Shown here: piece after piece, positions 8,864-17,285 of the stretch
How the letters are laid out: each line of letters begins with the position of its first letter
How positions within the stretch are numbered: the first letter of the stretch is position 1
From: Arcicella sp040387735
GTDB lineage: Bacteria > Bacteroidota > Bacteroidia > Cytophagales > Spirosomataceae
Length of the DNA: 64,000 nucleotides
Assembly (NCBI GenBank): GCA_040387735.1
Contig: JAZKDE010000067.1
Location: 97,690 to 161,689 of the forward strand
Reading direction: 5' to 3'
Program-made: the position numbers and the translations under genes
The notes under the pieces: model-generated
The model's database searches: none
What the model saw: only the letters and a program-made list of their open reading frames with translations
What the model was told of the DNA's origin: nothing

Positions 8864-8974
8864 ATGACAAAATTAAATCAATGCCATATTCAAAAGCGTA
8901 TTGATTTGATAATTAGAAAAGTTCAAAATAGTCCTAAAAATAAGCCTGAGTTTGAAAATTTCATAAAAATTTAA
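8864..8974 (+). CDS. possible 36-residue small ORF in the glutamine synthetase intergenic region
   Basis: ATG to TAA frame of 36 codons beginning MTKLNQCHIQKRIDLIIRK, basic and probably helical. It sits between the divergent glutamine synthetase genes, ends six bases before the likely type II promoter and has a good promoter match placing +1 at or next to the ATG (a leaderless transcript). It could equally be an unread stretch of leader or a decayed helix-turn-helix remnant. No family is recognised. Confidence 0.3.
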   Translation: MTKLNQCHIQKRIDLIIRKVQNSPKNKPEFENFIKI

Positions 8975-8980
8975 TTTTTC

Positions 8981-9012
8981 TTGTGTTTTTTCAATTTTCA
9001 CGTTTACTTTTG
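8981..9012 (+). promoter_or_regulatory. candidate promoter of type II glutamine synthetase
   Basis: TTG at 8981-8983, a 21-bp spacer and TACTTTTG at 9005-9012 match the Bacteroidota -33/-7 pattern. The predicted start near 9016 gives a leader of about 50 nt before the ATG at 9065. The 460-bp divergent region is AT-rich and long enough to hold nitrogen-responsive operators, but I cannot identify one. Confidence 0.6.
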
Positions 9013-9064
9013 TATCAGAAATTCAAAAAAATAACCAAATACAATAAAATCCAATTATAAAGTC

Positions 9065-10090
9065 ATGGCAAAAGCGAAACTTGAATACATTTGGCTCGAT
9101 GGTTACAAACCTACTCAAAGCCTTCGTAGCAAAACTAAAATTGAGAGTAATTTTAGTGGAAAATTAGAAGACTGTGATATTTGGTCTTTCGATGGTTCGT
9201 CAACGCAACAAGCTCCAGGTGGTTCATCTGACTGTCAATTGAAACCTGTTTATATTTGTCCAGACCCTGAGCGTTCATTATTAGGAACTCCTTCTTATTT
9301 CGTAATGTGTGAAGTGTTAGATTCTGACGGAAATCCCCACGAATCAAATGGACGTGCTACCATTGAAGATGATGATAATGATTTCTGGTTTGGTTTTGAA
9401 CAAGAATATTTCTTGTATGATTTGAAAACGAATCTTCCTTTAGGATTCCCTGCAAACGGATACCCAGCACCACAAGGACAATATTACTGTTCAGTTGGAG
9501 CGAAAAACGCTTACGGTCGTCATATCATTGAAGAACACATGGAATATTGTTTGCAAGCTGGTTTAAACCTTGAAGGTATCAATGCTGAGGTTGCGGCTGG
9601 ACAATGGGAATTCCAATGTTTTGCGAAAGGTGCAAAACAGGCAGGTGACGAAATCTGGATTGCAAGATATATGTTAGAAAGAATTTGCGAAAAACATGGT
9701 GTTTGGGTTAACTACCACTGTAAGCCACTTGGTGATACAGACTGGAATGGTTCTGGAATGCACGCAAACTTCTCAAATACAGCTTTAAGAACAGCAGGTA
9801 ACAAAGAAACTTATGACATCATTTGTCAAGCATTCGAACCGTTCATTAAAGAACACATCGAAGTTTATGGTGCTGACAATCACTTGCGTTTAACTGGAAA
9901 ACACGAAACACAATCAATCGACCAATTCTCTTACGGAGTTTCTGACCGTGGTGCTTCAATCCGTATTCCAATCGCAGCAGTTCAAAAAGGATGGAAAGGA
10001 TGGTTAGAAGACCGTCGTCCAAACTCGGCGGCTGATCCATATAAAGTAGCAGCTCGTATCATCAAAACTGTTAAAACTGCTAATGTTTAG
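9065..10090 (+). CDS. glnII: glutamine synthetase, type II (eukaryotic-like)
   Basis: 341-residue glutamine synthetase of the short GSII class otherwise typical of eukaryotes, Rhizobiales and actinomycetes. It forms glutamine from glutamate, ammonium and ATP. The beta-grasp domain occupies about 1-100 (WSFDGSSTQQAPGGSSDC). The catalytic domain shows FGFEQEYFLYD (metal-binding Glu), EVAAGQWEFQC, NGSGMHANFS and a C-terminal RPNSAADPYKVAARI. Length and motifs are complete. It diverges from glnN, giving the cell two unrelated-length isozymes side by side. A strong hairpin terminator follows. GSII lacks the adenylylation site of GSI, so control is probably transcriptional. Confidence 0.96.
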   Translation: MAKAKLEYIWLDGYKPTQSLRSKTKIESNFSGKLEDCDIWSFDGSSTQQAPGGSSDCQLKPVYICPDPERSLLGTPSYFVMCEVLDSDGNPHESNGRATIEDDDNDFWFGFEQEYFLYDLKTNLPLGFPANGYPAPQGQYYCSVGAKNAYGRHIIEEHMEYCLQAGLNLEGINAEVAAGQWEFQCFAKGAKQAGDEIWIARYMLERICEKHGVWVNYHCKPLGDTDWNGSGMHANFSNTALRTAGNKETYDIICQAFEPFIKEHIEVYGADNHLRLTGKHETQSIDQFSYGVSDRGASIRIPIAAVQKGWKGWLEDRRPNSAADPYKVAARIIKTVKTANV

Positions 10091-10109
10091 TTTTTTGATT
10101 CAAAATATA

Positions 10110-10140
10110 AAAAGCCCGTCTTCAAAGACGGGCTTTTTTT
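10110..10140 (+). terminator. intrinsic terminator of type II glutamine synthetase
   Basis: Stem AGCCCGTCTT/AAGACGGGCT (10113-10122 with 10125-10134) followed by a seven-T run, 20 bp after the stop codon. Confidence 0.9.
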
Positions 10141-10168
10141 GTTGTGCTTAAATCCTTCCGTATCTTTA
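10138..10168 (+). promoter_or_regulatory. candidate mtaB promoter, possibly leaderless
   Basis: TTTG (10138-10141), 19-bp spacer, TATCTTTA (10161-10168; last base differs from TAnnTTTG). A start about five bases later coincides with the mtaB ATG at 10173. The -33 box overlaps the T tract of the preceding terminator. Confidence 0.45.
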
Positions 10169-10172
10169 CAGT

Positions 10173-11498
10173 ATGAAAAAAGTAGCATTTTATACATTAG
10201 GCTGTAAATTGAATTATTCGGAGACTTCAACGATTTCCCGAATGTTCGAGTCGAAGGGATATGAAAAAGTTGAGTTTAATCAAAAACCCGATATTTTTAT
10301 TGTCAATACGTGTTCGGTAACTGAAAACGCCGATAAGAAATGTAAAAAAATAGTCAAGGAAGCCAATAAAATTAATCCTGATGGTTACGTTGCCATTATT
10401 GGATGTTATGCCCAACTTAAACCACAAGAAATTGCGGATATTGAAGGTGTTGATGCCGTTTTGGGAGCAGCAGAGAAATTTCAATTAATTGATTTATTGG
10501 ACGGTTTTGTAAAAGAACCAACGAATAAAACTGCCAAAATCTTCAATCAAAATATTGAAGAAGCCATTGATTATCATACTTCATATTCTTTAAATGACCG
10601 TACTCGTACATTTTTGAAAGTGCAAGATGGTTGTGATTATCCCTGTGCCTATTGTACAATTCCACTGGCACGTGGCGCAAGTCGTTCTGACACCATCGAA
10701 AATGTTATCAAAGCTGCCAATGAAATTGCTGAAAGTGGTGTAAAAGAAATTGTCTTGACGGGCGTAAACATTGGCGATTTTGGCTTGAGAAACGGAAAAC
10801 GAGAAGAAACATTCTTGGATTTAGTTAAATCCCTTGATAAAGTAGAAGGAATAGAAAGAATTAGAATTTCTTCGATTGAACCAAATCTTTTGACTGATGA
10901 AGTAATTGAGTTTGTGGCACAGTCTAAACGCTTTGTACCGCATTTTCATATTCCGTTACAATCGGGTTCGAGCAAAGTTTTAGCACTCATGAAACGTCGT
11001 TACAAAAGAGAATTATACGTTGATAGAGTTAATAAAATAAAGACATTAATGCCAGATTGTTGTATTGGTGTTGACGTAATTGTTGGGCATCCTGGCGAAA
11101 CGGATGAAGAGTTTTTGGAAACCTACAACTTTATTAACGAATTAAATATCAGCTATTTACACGTTTTTACGTATTCCGAGAGAGAGAATACAACTGCGAT
11201 AAATATCAAGCCCATTGTACCGCAACATAAACGTTCGGAAAGATCAAAAATGTTGCATATTTTATCCGATAAAAAACGAAGATTTTTCTACGAAAGTCAA
11301 TTAGGAAAAACCTTTATGGTATTATTTGAAGAAGATATTGAAGACGGAATGATGCAAGGATTTACAGAAAACTATGTGAGAATCACCGCAAAATACGACC
11401 CGCTACTCATCAATGAAACCAAAGAAGTAGCGTTGGTATCAATTAATGATAAAATGTTGGTAGAAGTTGAAGAAGCGGAAGTTTTTGAAACGCACTAA
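10173..11498 (+). CDS. mtaB: tRNA t6A37 methylthiotransferase MtaB
   Basis: 441-residue radical-SAM methylthiotransferase that turns t6A37 of tRNA into ms2t6A37. Domains in order: N-terminal UPF0004 domain with Cys ligands of the auxiliary cluster (LGCKLNYSET, NTCSVTENAD, IGCYAQ), then the radical SAM core with CDYPCAYC near 152. A SAM-binding and TIM-barrel region (VLTGVNIGDFG, FHIPLQSGSSKVL) follows, and a TRAM domain for RNA binding from about 370. LGCKLNYSE and the overall length favour MtaB over MiaB or RimO. It begins at the first possible ATG with almost no leader and is followed by its own terminator. Confidence 0.93.
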   Translation: MKKVAFYTLGCKLNYSETSTISRMFESKGYEKVEFNQKPDIFIVNTCSVTENADKKCKKIVKEANKINPDGYVAIIGCYAQLKPQEIADIEGVDAVLGAAEKFQLIDLLDGFVKEPTNKTAKIFNQNIEEAIDYHTSYSLNDRTRTFLKVQDGCDYPCAYCTIPLARGASRSDTIENVIKAANEIAESGVKEIVLTGVNIGDFGLRNGKREETFLDLVKSLDKVEGIERIRISSIEPNLLTDEVIEFVAQSKRFVPHFHIPLQSGSSKVLALMKRRYKRELYVDRVNKIKTLMPDCCIGVDVIVGHPGETDEEFLETYNFINELNISYLHVFTYSERENTTAINIKPIVPQHKRSERSKMLHILSDKKRRFFYESQLGKTFMVLFEEDIEDGMMQGFTENYVRITAKYDPLLINETKEVALVSINDKMLVEVEEAEVFETH

Positions 11499-11505
11499 AA
11501 TCGAA

Positions 11506-11537
11506 AAAAGGCTGGTCCAGAGGGTCAGCCTTTTTTT
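11506..11537 (+). terminator. intrinsic terminator of mtaB
   Basis: Thirteen-pair stem with two G-T wobbles (AAAAGGCTGGTCC with GGGTCAGCCTTTT, loop AGA) and a T run, 8 bp after the mtaB stop. Confidence 0.88.
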
Positions 11538-11549
11538 ATAACAAAACAA

Positions 11550-11573
11550 AACCACAAGAATTGACCTGTGGTT
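11550..11573 (-). terminator. candidate dnaE terminator
   Basis: AACCACA...TGTGGTT stem. On the minus strand it is followed by TTGTTTTG, consistent with termination of dnaE about 190 nt beyond its stop. Confidence 0.5.
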
Positions 11574-11604
11574 CGATAAAGTTAGATAATAAATTTTAGA
11601 TAGC

Positions 11605-11624
11605 TATAATGGTTTACCATTATA
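11605..11624. repeat. 20-bp inverted repeat
   Basis: TATAATGGT-TT-ACCATTATA, arms of nine bases around a TT centre, between mtaB and dnaE. It has no adjoining T run, so a terminator role is doubtful. Confidence 0.6.
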
Positions 11625-11677
11625 TTATTTGATTTCATTGTAAAATGAAGTTTTTTGTTCGGAATATTCAAATCAAT

Positions 11678-11721
11678 GTAGCATACTAACTTCCACAACG
11701 TAGCATACTAACTTCCACAAC
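11678..11721. repeat. exact 22-bp tandem duplication
   Basis: Two abutting identical 22-bp units (11678-11699 and 11700-11721), each starting GTAGCATACT and ending TTCCACAAC. Together with two hairpins this fills the 228 bp between the mtaB terminator and the dnaE stop. No spacer separates the copies, so it is not a CRISPR. Confidence 0.9.
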
Positions 11722-11765
11722 TTAACATTGCTGAAAAAATCACCAACATCTCGTACTAAACCTCC

Positions 11766-14700
11766 TTAGTTCAACTTATAAATCAATCCACTAATCCCCT
11801 TCAATTCTTCCAAAAATTCATTAGAAGGTGAGATTTTATTTTTTCTTGACATCATAGTTACTTCAACTTTATCTTCGGCATCGTAAACCAAAACGGTTAA
11901 ATTACAGGTTCCTTGGTTTTTGGAAACAGCATGATTAAGTTTGTTTATAACTTCCTCATTAATCATTTGCAAACCAATTGTAATTTTCAATTCTTTAGAA
12001 AACTGATTTCTAATTTCCGACAATAAACGAACACTTGCAGGTTTAAATTCCCATTCGTCGGGTCTTCCCCATTTATTTTTAATTACTCCTTTGATGTACA
12101 AGAAACGGTCGGGAGCGATGTATTTAGCAAGATTTACGAAGTCTTCGCCAAACAAAGCAAATTCGTAACTACCATTATAATCTTCTAAAGTGAAAAGCAT
12201 GAACGGATTGCCATTTTTCGAGAAACGTTCAATGGCTTTGGTCACAATGCCGCCTACCGCAATTTCCTTACCTCTAAAAGTCGGTTCCATCACACGGTCG
12301 AGGGTACAAGAACAAAAACTATCTAACTCTAAACGATATTCATCCAAAGGGTGTCCAGAAATATAAATTCCTACCACCTCTTTCTCAAATTTCAGTTTTT
12401 CCATTTGCCCCCACTTTTCAATCTGTGGAATTTTAGGCGTAGCAATTGCACCTCCACCCCCGTCGCCCATCATACCAAATAATGAAGCTTGAGCAGAATT
12501 AGCATCTTCAACCGCTTTATTGGCGTAACGAATTAATTTTTCAATAAAATTAGAGCCTTCGAAATCCTCAAAATAAATGGCTCTATGTAATCCATTGACT
12601 TCTTCAAAACAATCAAAGCCACCACCATACGCTAAACTTTCAATAGTTTTCTTATTAACTGTTCTTAAATTAACTCTTTTTACGAAGTCATAAATATCTT
12701 TATAAGGGCCATTTTTATCTCTTTCATCAATAATACTTTCAACGGCGGCATCACCAGTTCCCTTGATAGCTGCCAAACCAAAACGGATTTCCCCTTTTTT
12801 ATTTACGGCAAACGAACGGTAAGATTCATTAACATCTGGCCCTAAAACGGGTAATCCCATTCGTTTACATTCTTCCATAAAAAACGTAATTTTTTCAATC
12901 TGACCCAACGAGTTTGACATTACACCCGCCATATATTCCGACGGATAATGTGCTTTCAAATAACCCGTATGATAGGCCACAAAGGCGTAACAGGTCGAGT
13001 GAGATTTATTGAAAGCGTACTGAGCAAATGCCTCCCAGTCCGTCCAAACCTTATTTAGTTTATCTTCGGGATGGCCTTTTGCTTTTGCCCCTTCAACAAA
13101 CTTACTTTTCATTTTATCAAGCGTGTAGCGGTCTTTTTTACCCATCGCTTTACGCAAAACATCAGCATCACCTTTTGAGAAACCCGCAATTTTCTGCGAC
13201 AAAAGCATTACCTGCTCTTGATAAACTGTAATTCCGTAAGTATCAGCGAGATACTCTTCCATCTCGGGCAAATCGTACACAATTTCCTCACGACCATGTT
13301 TACGAGCAATAAAGTTTGGAATATAAGCAATTGGGCCGGGACGATAGAGAGCGTTCATCGCAATCAAATCGGAAAACTGATCGGGCTTTAAATCCAAGAG
13401 GTGTTTCTGCATTCCGCCCGATTCAAATTGGAACGTCGCATTGGTTTCACCTCTTTGATATAATTCGTAAGTTTTCTGGTCATCCAACGGAATTGTGTCC
13501 AAATCAATCACAACCCCGTGATTTTGTTTAATAAGTCGCAAGGCTTCCTTTAGAATTGATAGCGTTTTCAATCCCAAAAAGTCCATTTTAATTACGCCCG
13601 CATCTTCAATAATTTTTCCTTCAAATTGAGTAATTAAAAGGTTAACTTCTTTTGACGTATAAACGGGTAAAATCTCCGATAAATCTTTAGGTGCAATGAT
13701 AATTCCCGCAGCGTGAATACCCGTTCCACGAACTGAACCTTCTAAAATTAAGGCTTCTTCCAAAACTCTCGAACGCAATGAACCTTCCCGACGAATATCT
13801 CGCAGTTTTTTAACATTTTCTAAATCTTCCGCCTGGAACTGTTCTTTTTCCGCTAAAGATTTTGCTCCCGTCATTGGAGCATTCATCACCCGATTTAAGT
13901 TTGTCCCAGGTTTATCAGGAACTAATTTAGCCAATTCATTGGATTCGCTTAATGGTAAATCCATCACCCGAGCCACATCTTTTATCGACATTTTCGCCGC
14001 CATTGTACCATAAGTTACAATATGAGCTACTTGCTGTTTTCCGTACTTTTCAACTACGTAATCAATTACTTTTTGGCGACCTTCATCGTCAAAATCCGTA
14101 TCAATATCTGGCATTGATTTACGGTCAGGATTTAGGAAACGCTCAAAAAGCAAATTGTACTTAATTGGGTCAATATTCGTAATTCCGATACAATAAGCCA
14201 CTACCGAACCAGCCGCCGAACCACGTCCAGGTCCCACAAAAACCCCCAAATTACGACCCGCTTGGATGAAATCACCTACAATAAGAAAGTAACCCGCAAA
14301 ACCCATCGTTCTGATGGTATGTAATTCAAAATCAAGACGTTCCTTTACTTCGACTGAATCCCACGCATCTCCGTAACGCTTTCTTGCTCCTTCACGGGTC
14401 AAATGTTCGAGATAATCATCCTGCGTCAAATGACCCGCAGGAATTTCGTAATTTGGCAGCATAATATCTTGCTTCAATTTCAAGGTATCAATTTTGCCAA
14501 CAATCTCATTGGTATTATCAATCGCCTCTGGAATATGACTCCAGAGTTTAGTCATTTCAGCGGTATTTTTGAAATAAAATTCATCATTGTAAAAGGCAAA
14601 ACGTTTTCCTTTAGTTGATGAGCCTGCATCGTCATCAATATCTTTGTAAGTTGGAGTCGCTTGCTTTTCACCCGTGTTAATACACAAAAGAATATCATGA

Positions 14701-15353
14701 GCATTGGCATCTTTTTGGTCGAGATAATGAGAATCATTTGAAGCAATCACTTTTACATTATACTTCTTCGCAAATTTCAATAAAACCTCATTACACTTTA
14801 ATTGGTCGGGAATTTGGTGATTTTGAACTTCTACGTAATAATCCTCCCCAAATAAATCCAACCACCATTTGAATTCTTTTTCAGCCTCTTCTTCACCACT
14901 TCTCAAAATAGCTTGTGGTACTGACGCACCTAAACAGCAAGTTGTAGCAATTAAACCTTTGTGGTATTTTAAAATTAACTCTTTGTCAATCCGAGGATAT
15001 TTACCGTAAAGTCCTTCAATGTATCCCAAAGAACACATTTTCACCAAGTTAGCATAACCTTCGGCATTTTTAGCAAGCATCAATTGGTGATAACGCTTAT
15101 CTTTTTGTTCTTTAGAAAATTGTCGTTTATGACGATCTTCCACCACATAAAACTCACAACCAACTATGGGCTTCACTCCTTCGTGCTTTTGAGCCTCCGC
15201 CACAAACTGAAAAGCCCCAAACATATTTCCGTGGTCAGTTATGGCAACGGCAGGCATATTGTCGGCTTTAGCTTTGGCAAATAAATCAGAGATTTTAGAA
15301 GCCCCGTCGAGAAGAGAATATTGAGTATGGCAGTGTAAATGGGAAAATTGCAT
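11766..15353 (-). CDS. dnaE: DNA polymerase III alpha subunit
   Basis: 1195-residue replicative polymerase catalytic subunit, DnaE1 type. An N-terminal PHP domain (FSHLHCHTQYSLLDGA, TDHGNMFG) is followed by the C-family palm with catalytic aspartates in PDIDTDF (about 411-417). The fingers and tau/beta-binding part come next (RKAMGKKD, FNKSHSTCYAFVAYHTGYL). A helix-hairpin-helix region and a C-terminal OB fold (VGGIVTKAIERFSKNGNPF) complete the protein. Length is within the usual 1150-1250. It is preceded on its strand by the terminator of the lipoprotein gene and appears monocistronic. PHP metal ligands look retained, so residual proofreading is possible but unproven. Confidence 0.97.
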   Translation of the reverse strand: MQFSHLHCHTQYSLLDGASKISDLFAKAKADNMPAVAITDHGNMFGAFQFVAEAQKHEGVKPIVGCEFYVVEDRHKRQFSKEQKDKRYHQLMLAKNAEGYANLVKMCSLGYIEGLYGKYPRIDKELILKYHKGLIATTCCLGASVPQAILRSGEEEAEKEFKWWLDLFGEDYYVEVQNHQIPDQLKCNEVLLKFAKKYNVKVIASNDSHYLDQKDANAHDILLCINTGEKQATPTYKDIDDDAGSSTKGKRFAFYNDEFYFKNTAEMTKLWSHIPEAIDNTNEIVGKIDTLKLKQDIMLPNYEIPAGHLTQDDYLEHLTREGARKRYGDAWDSVEVKERLDFELHTIRTMGFAGYFLIVGDFIQAGRNLGVFVGPGRGSAAGSVVAYCIGITNIDPIKYNLLFERFLNPDRKSMPDIDTDFDDEGRQKVIDYVVEKYGKQQVAHIVTYGTMAAKMSIKDVARVMDLPLSESNELAKLVPDKPGTNLNRVMNAPMTGAKSLAEKEQFQAEDLENVKKLRDIRREGSLRSRVLEEALILEGSVRGTGIHAAGIIIAPKDLSEILPVYTSKEVNLLITQFEGKIIEDAGVIKMDFLGLKTLSILKEALRLIKQNHGVVIDLDTIPLDDQKTYELYQRGETNATFQFESGGMQKHLLDLKPDQFSDLIAMNALYRPGPIAYIPNFIARKHGREEIVYDLPEMEEYLADTYGITVYQEQVMLLSQKIAGFSKGDADVLRKAMGKKDRYTLDKMKSKFVEGAKAKGHPEDKLNKVWTDWEAFAQYAFNKSHSTCYAFVAYHTGYLKAHYPSEYMAGVMSNSLGQIEKITFFMEECKRMGLPVLGPDVNESYRSFAVNKKGEIRFGLAAIKGTGDAAVESIIDERDKNGPYKDIYDFVKRVNLRTVNKKTIESLAYGGGFDCFEEVNGLHRAIYFEDFEGSNFIEKLIRYANKAVEDANSAQASLFGMMGDGGGGAIATPKIPQIEKWGQMEKLKFEKEVVGIYISGHPLDEYRLELDSFCSCTLDRVMEPTFRGKEIAVGGIVTKAIERFSKNGNPFMLFTLEDYNGSYEFALFGEDFVNLAKYIAPDRFLYIKGVIKNKWGRPDEWEFKPASVRLLSEIRNQFSKELKITIGLQMINEEVINKLNHAVSKNQGTCNLTVLVYDAEDKVEVTMMSRKNKISPSNEFLEELKGISGLIYKLN

Positions 15354-15390
15354 TGGGTAAGGATTGTTTATATTTAGTACAAAGTAAACA

Positions 15391-15420
15391 AAAAAAGCGA
15401 CTGATTAGGTCGCTTTTTTT
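15391..15420 (-). terminator. terminator of the IPT/TIG lipoprotein gene
   Basis: GCGAC/GTCGC stem extended by A and T tracts (15391-15401 with 15409-15419), seven-base loop. It ends the upstream minus-strand gene (stop at 15437) before dnaE begins at 15353. Confidence 0.85.
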
Positions 15421-15436
15421 GTTTTAATGCTAAATA

Positions 15437-16375
15437 TCACTTCGCCGTTATCGTCACTAAATCTGGTAAAACATACACCACTCCATCTAAAATAACCGTC
15501 AAAGTCCAACGATTGGGGGCAGGAAATGTCGTTTCTATTCTATATTTAATTTCCGTTCCTACAGCATTTAATAAGGCATCTTTCGTTTGAGTTGCCCCAC
15601 CAATTTGAGGTTGAAATCTAATTTGAACTTTGGCCGCTTTTAAATTCTTACCTGTGATAACTAAATCTTGTCCTCTGATATACGCTAAAACCGTCATTCT
15701 ATCCACAATCGGTTCTACGCCGATACCCGTAACTTTCAAATCAAGTTGTCGATACTTAACCTGCCTCCCGTTGACATCCACGCTGATAGAATACAGTCCT
15801 ACTGGAACATCATACGGAACTTGAACTTTGGCCTGGGTGGTCGTTAAACTCACATTAGATAGGTCATAAGTCTTTCCATTGAGTTTTGAAGTCAAGAAAA
15901 AACGGGTAATTGTTCCACCACGAGTTAGATTTTTCCCATAAATAAAAAATGCTTCGGTCGTTTTTATAGAAAGCGTTTCTATGCCTATAATTTCTGGATC
16001 GGTCGCTAAGGCAACTTCAACCGTAACTTCAAAAGCTCTTTTGGTACAATCAGCAGCCGTAACCATATAGGTTACTGGTTTCGTGAAATTTTGCGGAACT
16101 AAAGAAGCAGGTAAAACCGTAGCTTGGGCAGAAACGGTAATCGTTGGAATTAACGCAGTAACTTTTGTGGCAACAGGTACTCTTATTTTTACTTTTCGGG
16201 TTGTTGTATCAATATCCCCGTCGGCAACGGGTGAAAATTCTGCAAATTTAAAAGTGAGAATATCTTTCTGAGGACTTTTGGGCGTTTTCAATTCTGGCAA
16301 CTCTGAGGAGCAATTCCAAAGGACAAAACTGAATCCTAAAAGCAAGTATATAGAGGTAGAGCTATTTTTAGTCAT
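15437..16375 (-). CDS. putative surface lipoprotein with IPT/TIG-like domains
   Basis: 312-residue exported protein. The N-terminus has a hydrophobic stretch (about 8-20) ending in FVLWNCSSE, so Cys22 is a likely lipidation site although the lipobox is atypical. Residues 40-125 resemble the beta-rich DUF5018-type repeat seen in Bacteroidota surface proteins (THR-rich, ending TKRAFEVTVEV). Residues 130-215 and 220-312 look like two IPT/TIG immunoglobulin-like domains (FIYGKNLTRGG, VITGKNLKAAKVQIRF). Such proteins usually bind glycans or other surface partners. No SusC/SusD genes are near, so no substrate can be proposed. It has its own terminator. Confidence 0.7.
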   Translation of the reverse strand: MTKNSSTSIYLLLGFSFVLWNCSSELPELKTPKSPQKDILTFKFAEFSPVADGDIDTTTRKVKIRVPVATKVTALIPTITVSAQATVLPASLVPQNFTKPVTYMVTAADCTKRAFEVTVEVALATDPEIIGIETLSIKTTEAFFIYGKNLTRGGTITRFFLTSKLNGKTYDLSNVSLTTTQAKVQVPYDVPVGLYSISVDVNGRQVKYRQLDLKVTGIGVEPIVDRMTVLAYIRGQDLVITGKNLKAAKVQIRFQPQIGGATQTKDALLNAVGTEIKYRIETTFPAPNRWTLTVILDGVVYVLPDLVTITAK

Positions 16376-16425
16376 GAGATACGAATTTTAAGTTAGCGAT
16401 TTATTTCAAATAATGCCTTCCACTT

Positions 16426-17109
16426 TTACAACTTTATCTCAGGTTCTTGGTGTTCAAAAAACACGTAGTTCAAGAAGTCTAAAAATGGTTTTAGTGTCCG
16501 ACAAACTTCGGTAACATTTTTCACAAAATCGGGTGAGCAAACTTCTTCTTTCGTGAATTTATGCCAAAAGAACATTTGCTTTTTTCTCAACAATTCAATT
16601 TCTGGATGGTCTTTCGAATAACCTTTCGGCGAAGATTTTACGGATTCACCTTCTGCCTCACCCAAAACTTTCACAAAGTTTTCGTTGTAAATAATATTTT
16701 TTAACTCTTGTGCATTATAATCAATCTCCTGACGAAGTTTTGCCAATTGCTCTGGCGTTGGCGAATACATTCCTCCACCCAAAAATGACTCGCCTTCCTG
16801 AATATGAAGATAAAAATCCATTTTGCCAGATTTCCTTCCACCTTCTGAAAAACTGGCGGATAGCCATGATTTATACGGATCTTTATTGGTTGTAAATCTT
16901 ACATCACGGGCAATTCGATAATTACAATTTTTGACTTCCACGCCCGTCATATTTTCAAATTCACCAATCGAGGTAATTAATTCTTTAATGGTTTCTTCAA
17001 AATCCGATTTGACTTTGTCATAACGCTTTTTATTGGCATGAAACCACTCACGGTTATTGTTATTTTTAAGGTCTTGTAAAAACTCAAATGTATTGGTTGA
17101 AATTGACAT
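16426..17109 (-). CDS. DUF2461 domain protein
   Basis: 227-residue cytosolic protein matching DUF2461 (TIGR02453), a widespread family without an assigned function. Characteristic stretches are FLQDLKNNNNREWFHANKKRYD at the start, YRIARDVRFTTNKDPYKS near 70-85 and FYLHIQEGESFLGGGMY near 100-115, followed by a helical C-terminal part with HPEIELLRKKQMFFWH. Length is normal (about 220-230). It stands alone between the lipoprotein gene and the divergent trpS. Confidence 0.9.
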   Translation of the reverse strand: MSISTNTFEFLQDLKNNNNREWFHANKKRYDKVKSDFEETIKELITSIGEFENMTGVEVKNCNYRIARDVRFTTNKDPYKSWLSASFSEGGRKSGKMDFYLHIQEGESFLGGGMYSPTPEQLAKLRQEIDYNAQELKNIIYNENFVKVLGEAEGESVKSSPKGYSKDHPEIELLRKKQMFFWHKFTKEEVCSPDFVKNVTEVCRTLKPFLDFLNYVFFEHQEPEIKL

Positions 17110-17199
17110 AATTATAGTTGATGATTAGACAATTAAATTATTAAAAACGTTGCTTTGCGGAGCAAGTTGGTGAAATTACGCAAATATCCTTATTCTTGA

Positions 17200-17231
17200 T
17201 TTGATGGATTGGGAGAATTTCATCAATTTTG
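17200..17231 (+). promoter_or_regulatory. candidate trpS promoter
   Basis: TTTG (17200-17203), 20-bp spacer, CAATTTTG (17224-17231; one mismatch to TAnnTTTG), giving a leader of about 50 nt. No leader peptide or T-box-like structure was seen. Confidence 0.5.
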
Positions 17232-17285
17232 CATTAAATTATAATCTTACAGAAGTTTTCTGAAATTGAAAACAAAAAATCAACC

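Noticed and set aside
11678..11721. Possible CRISPR
   Set aside because: Only two copies of 22 bp with no spacer and no cas genes nearby.
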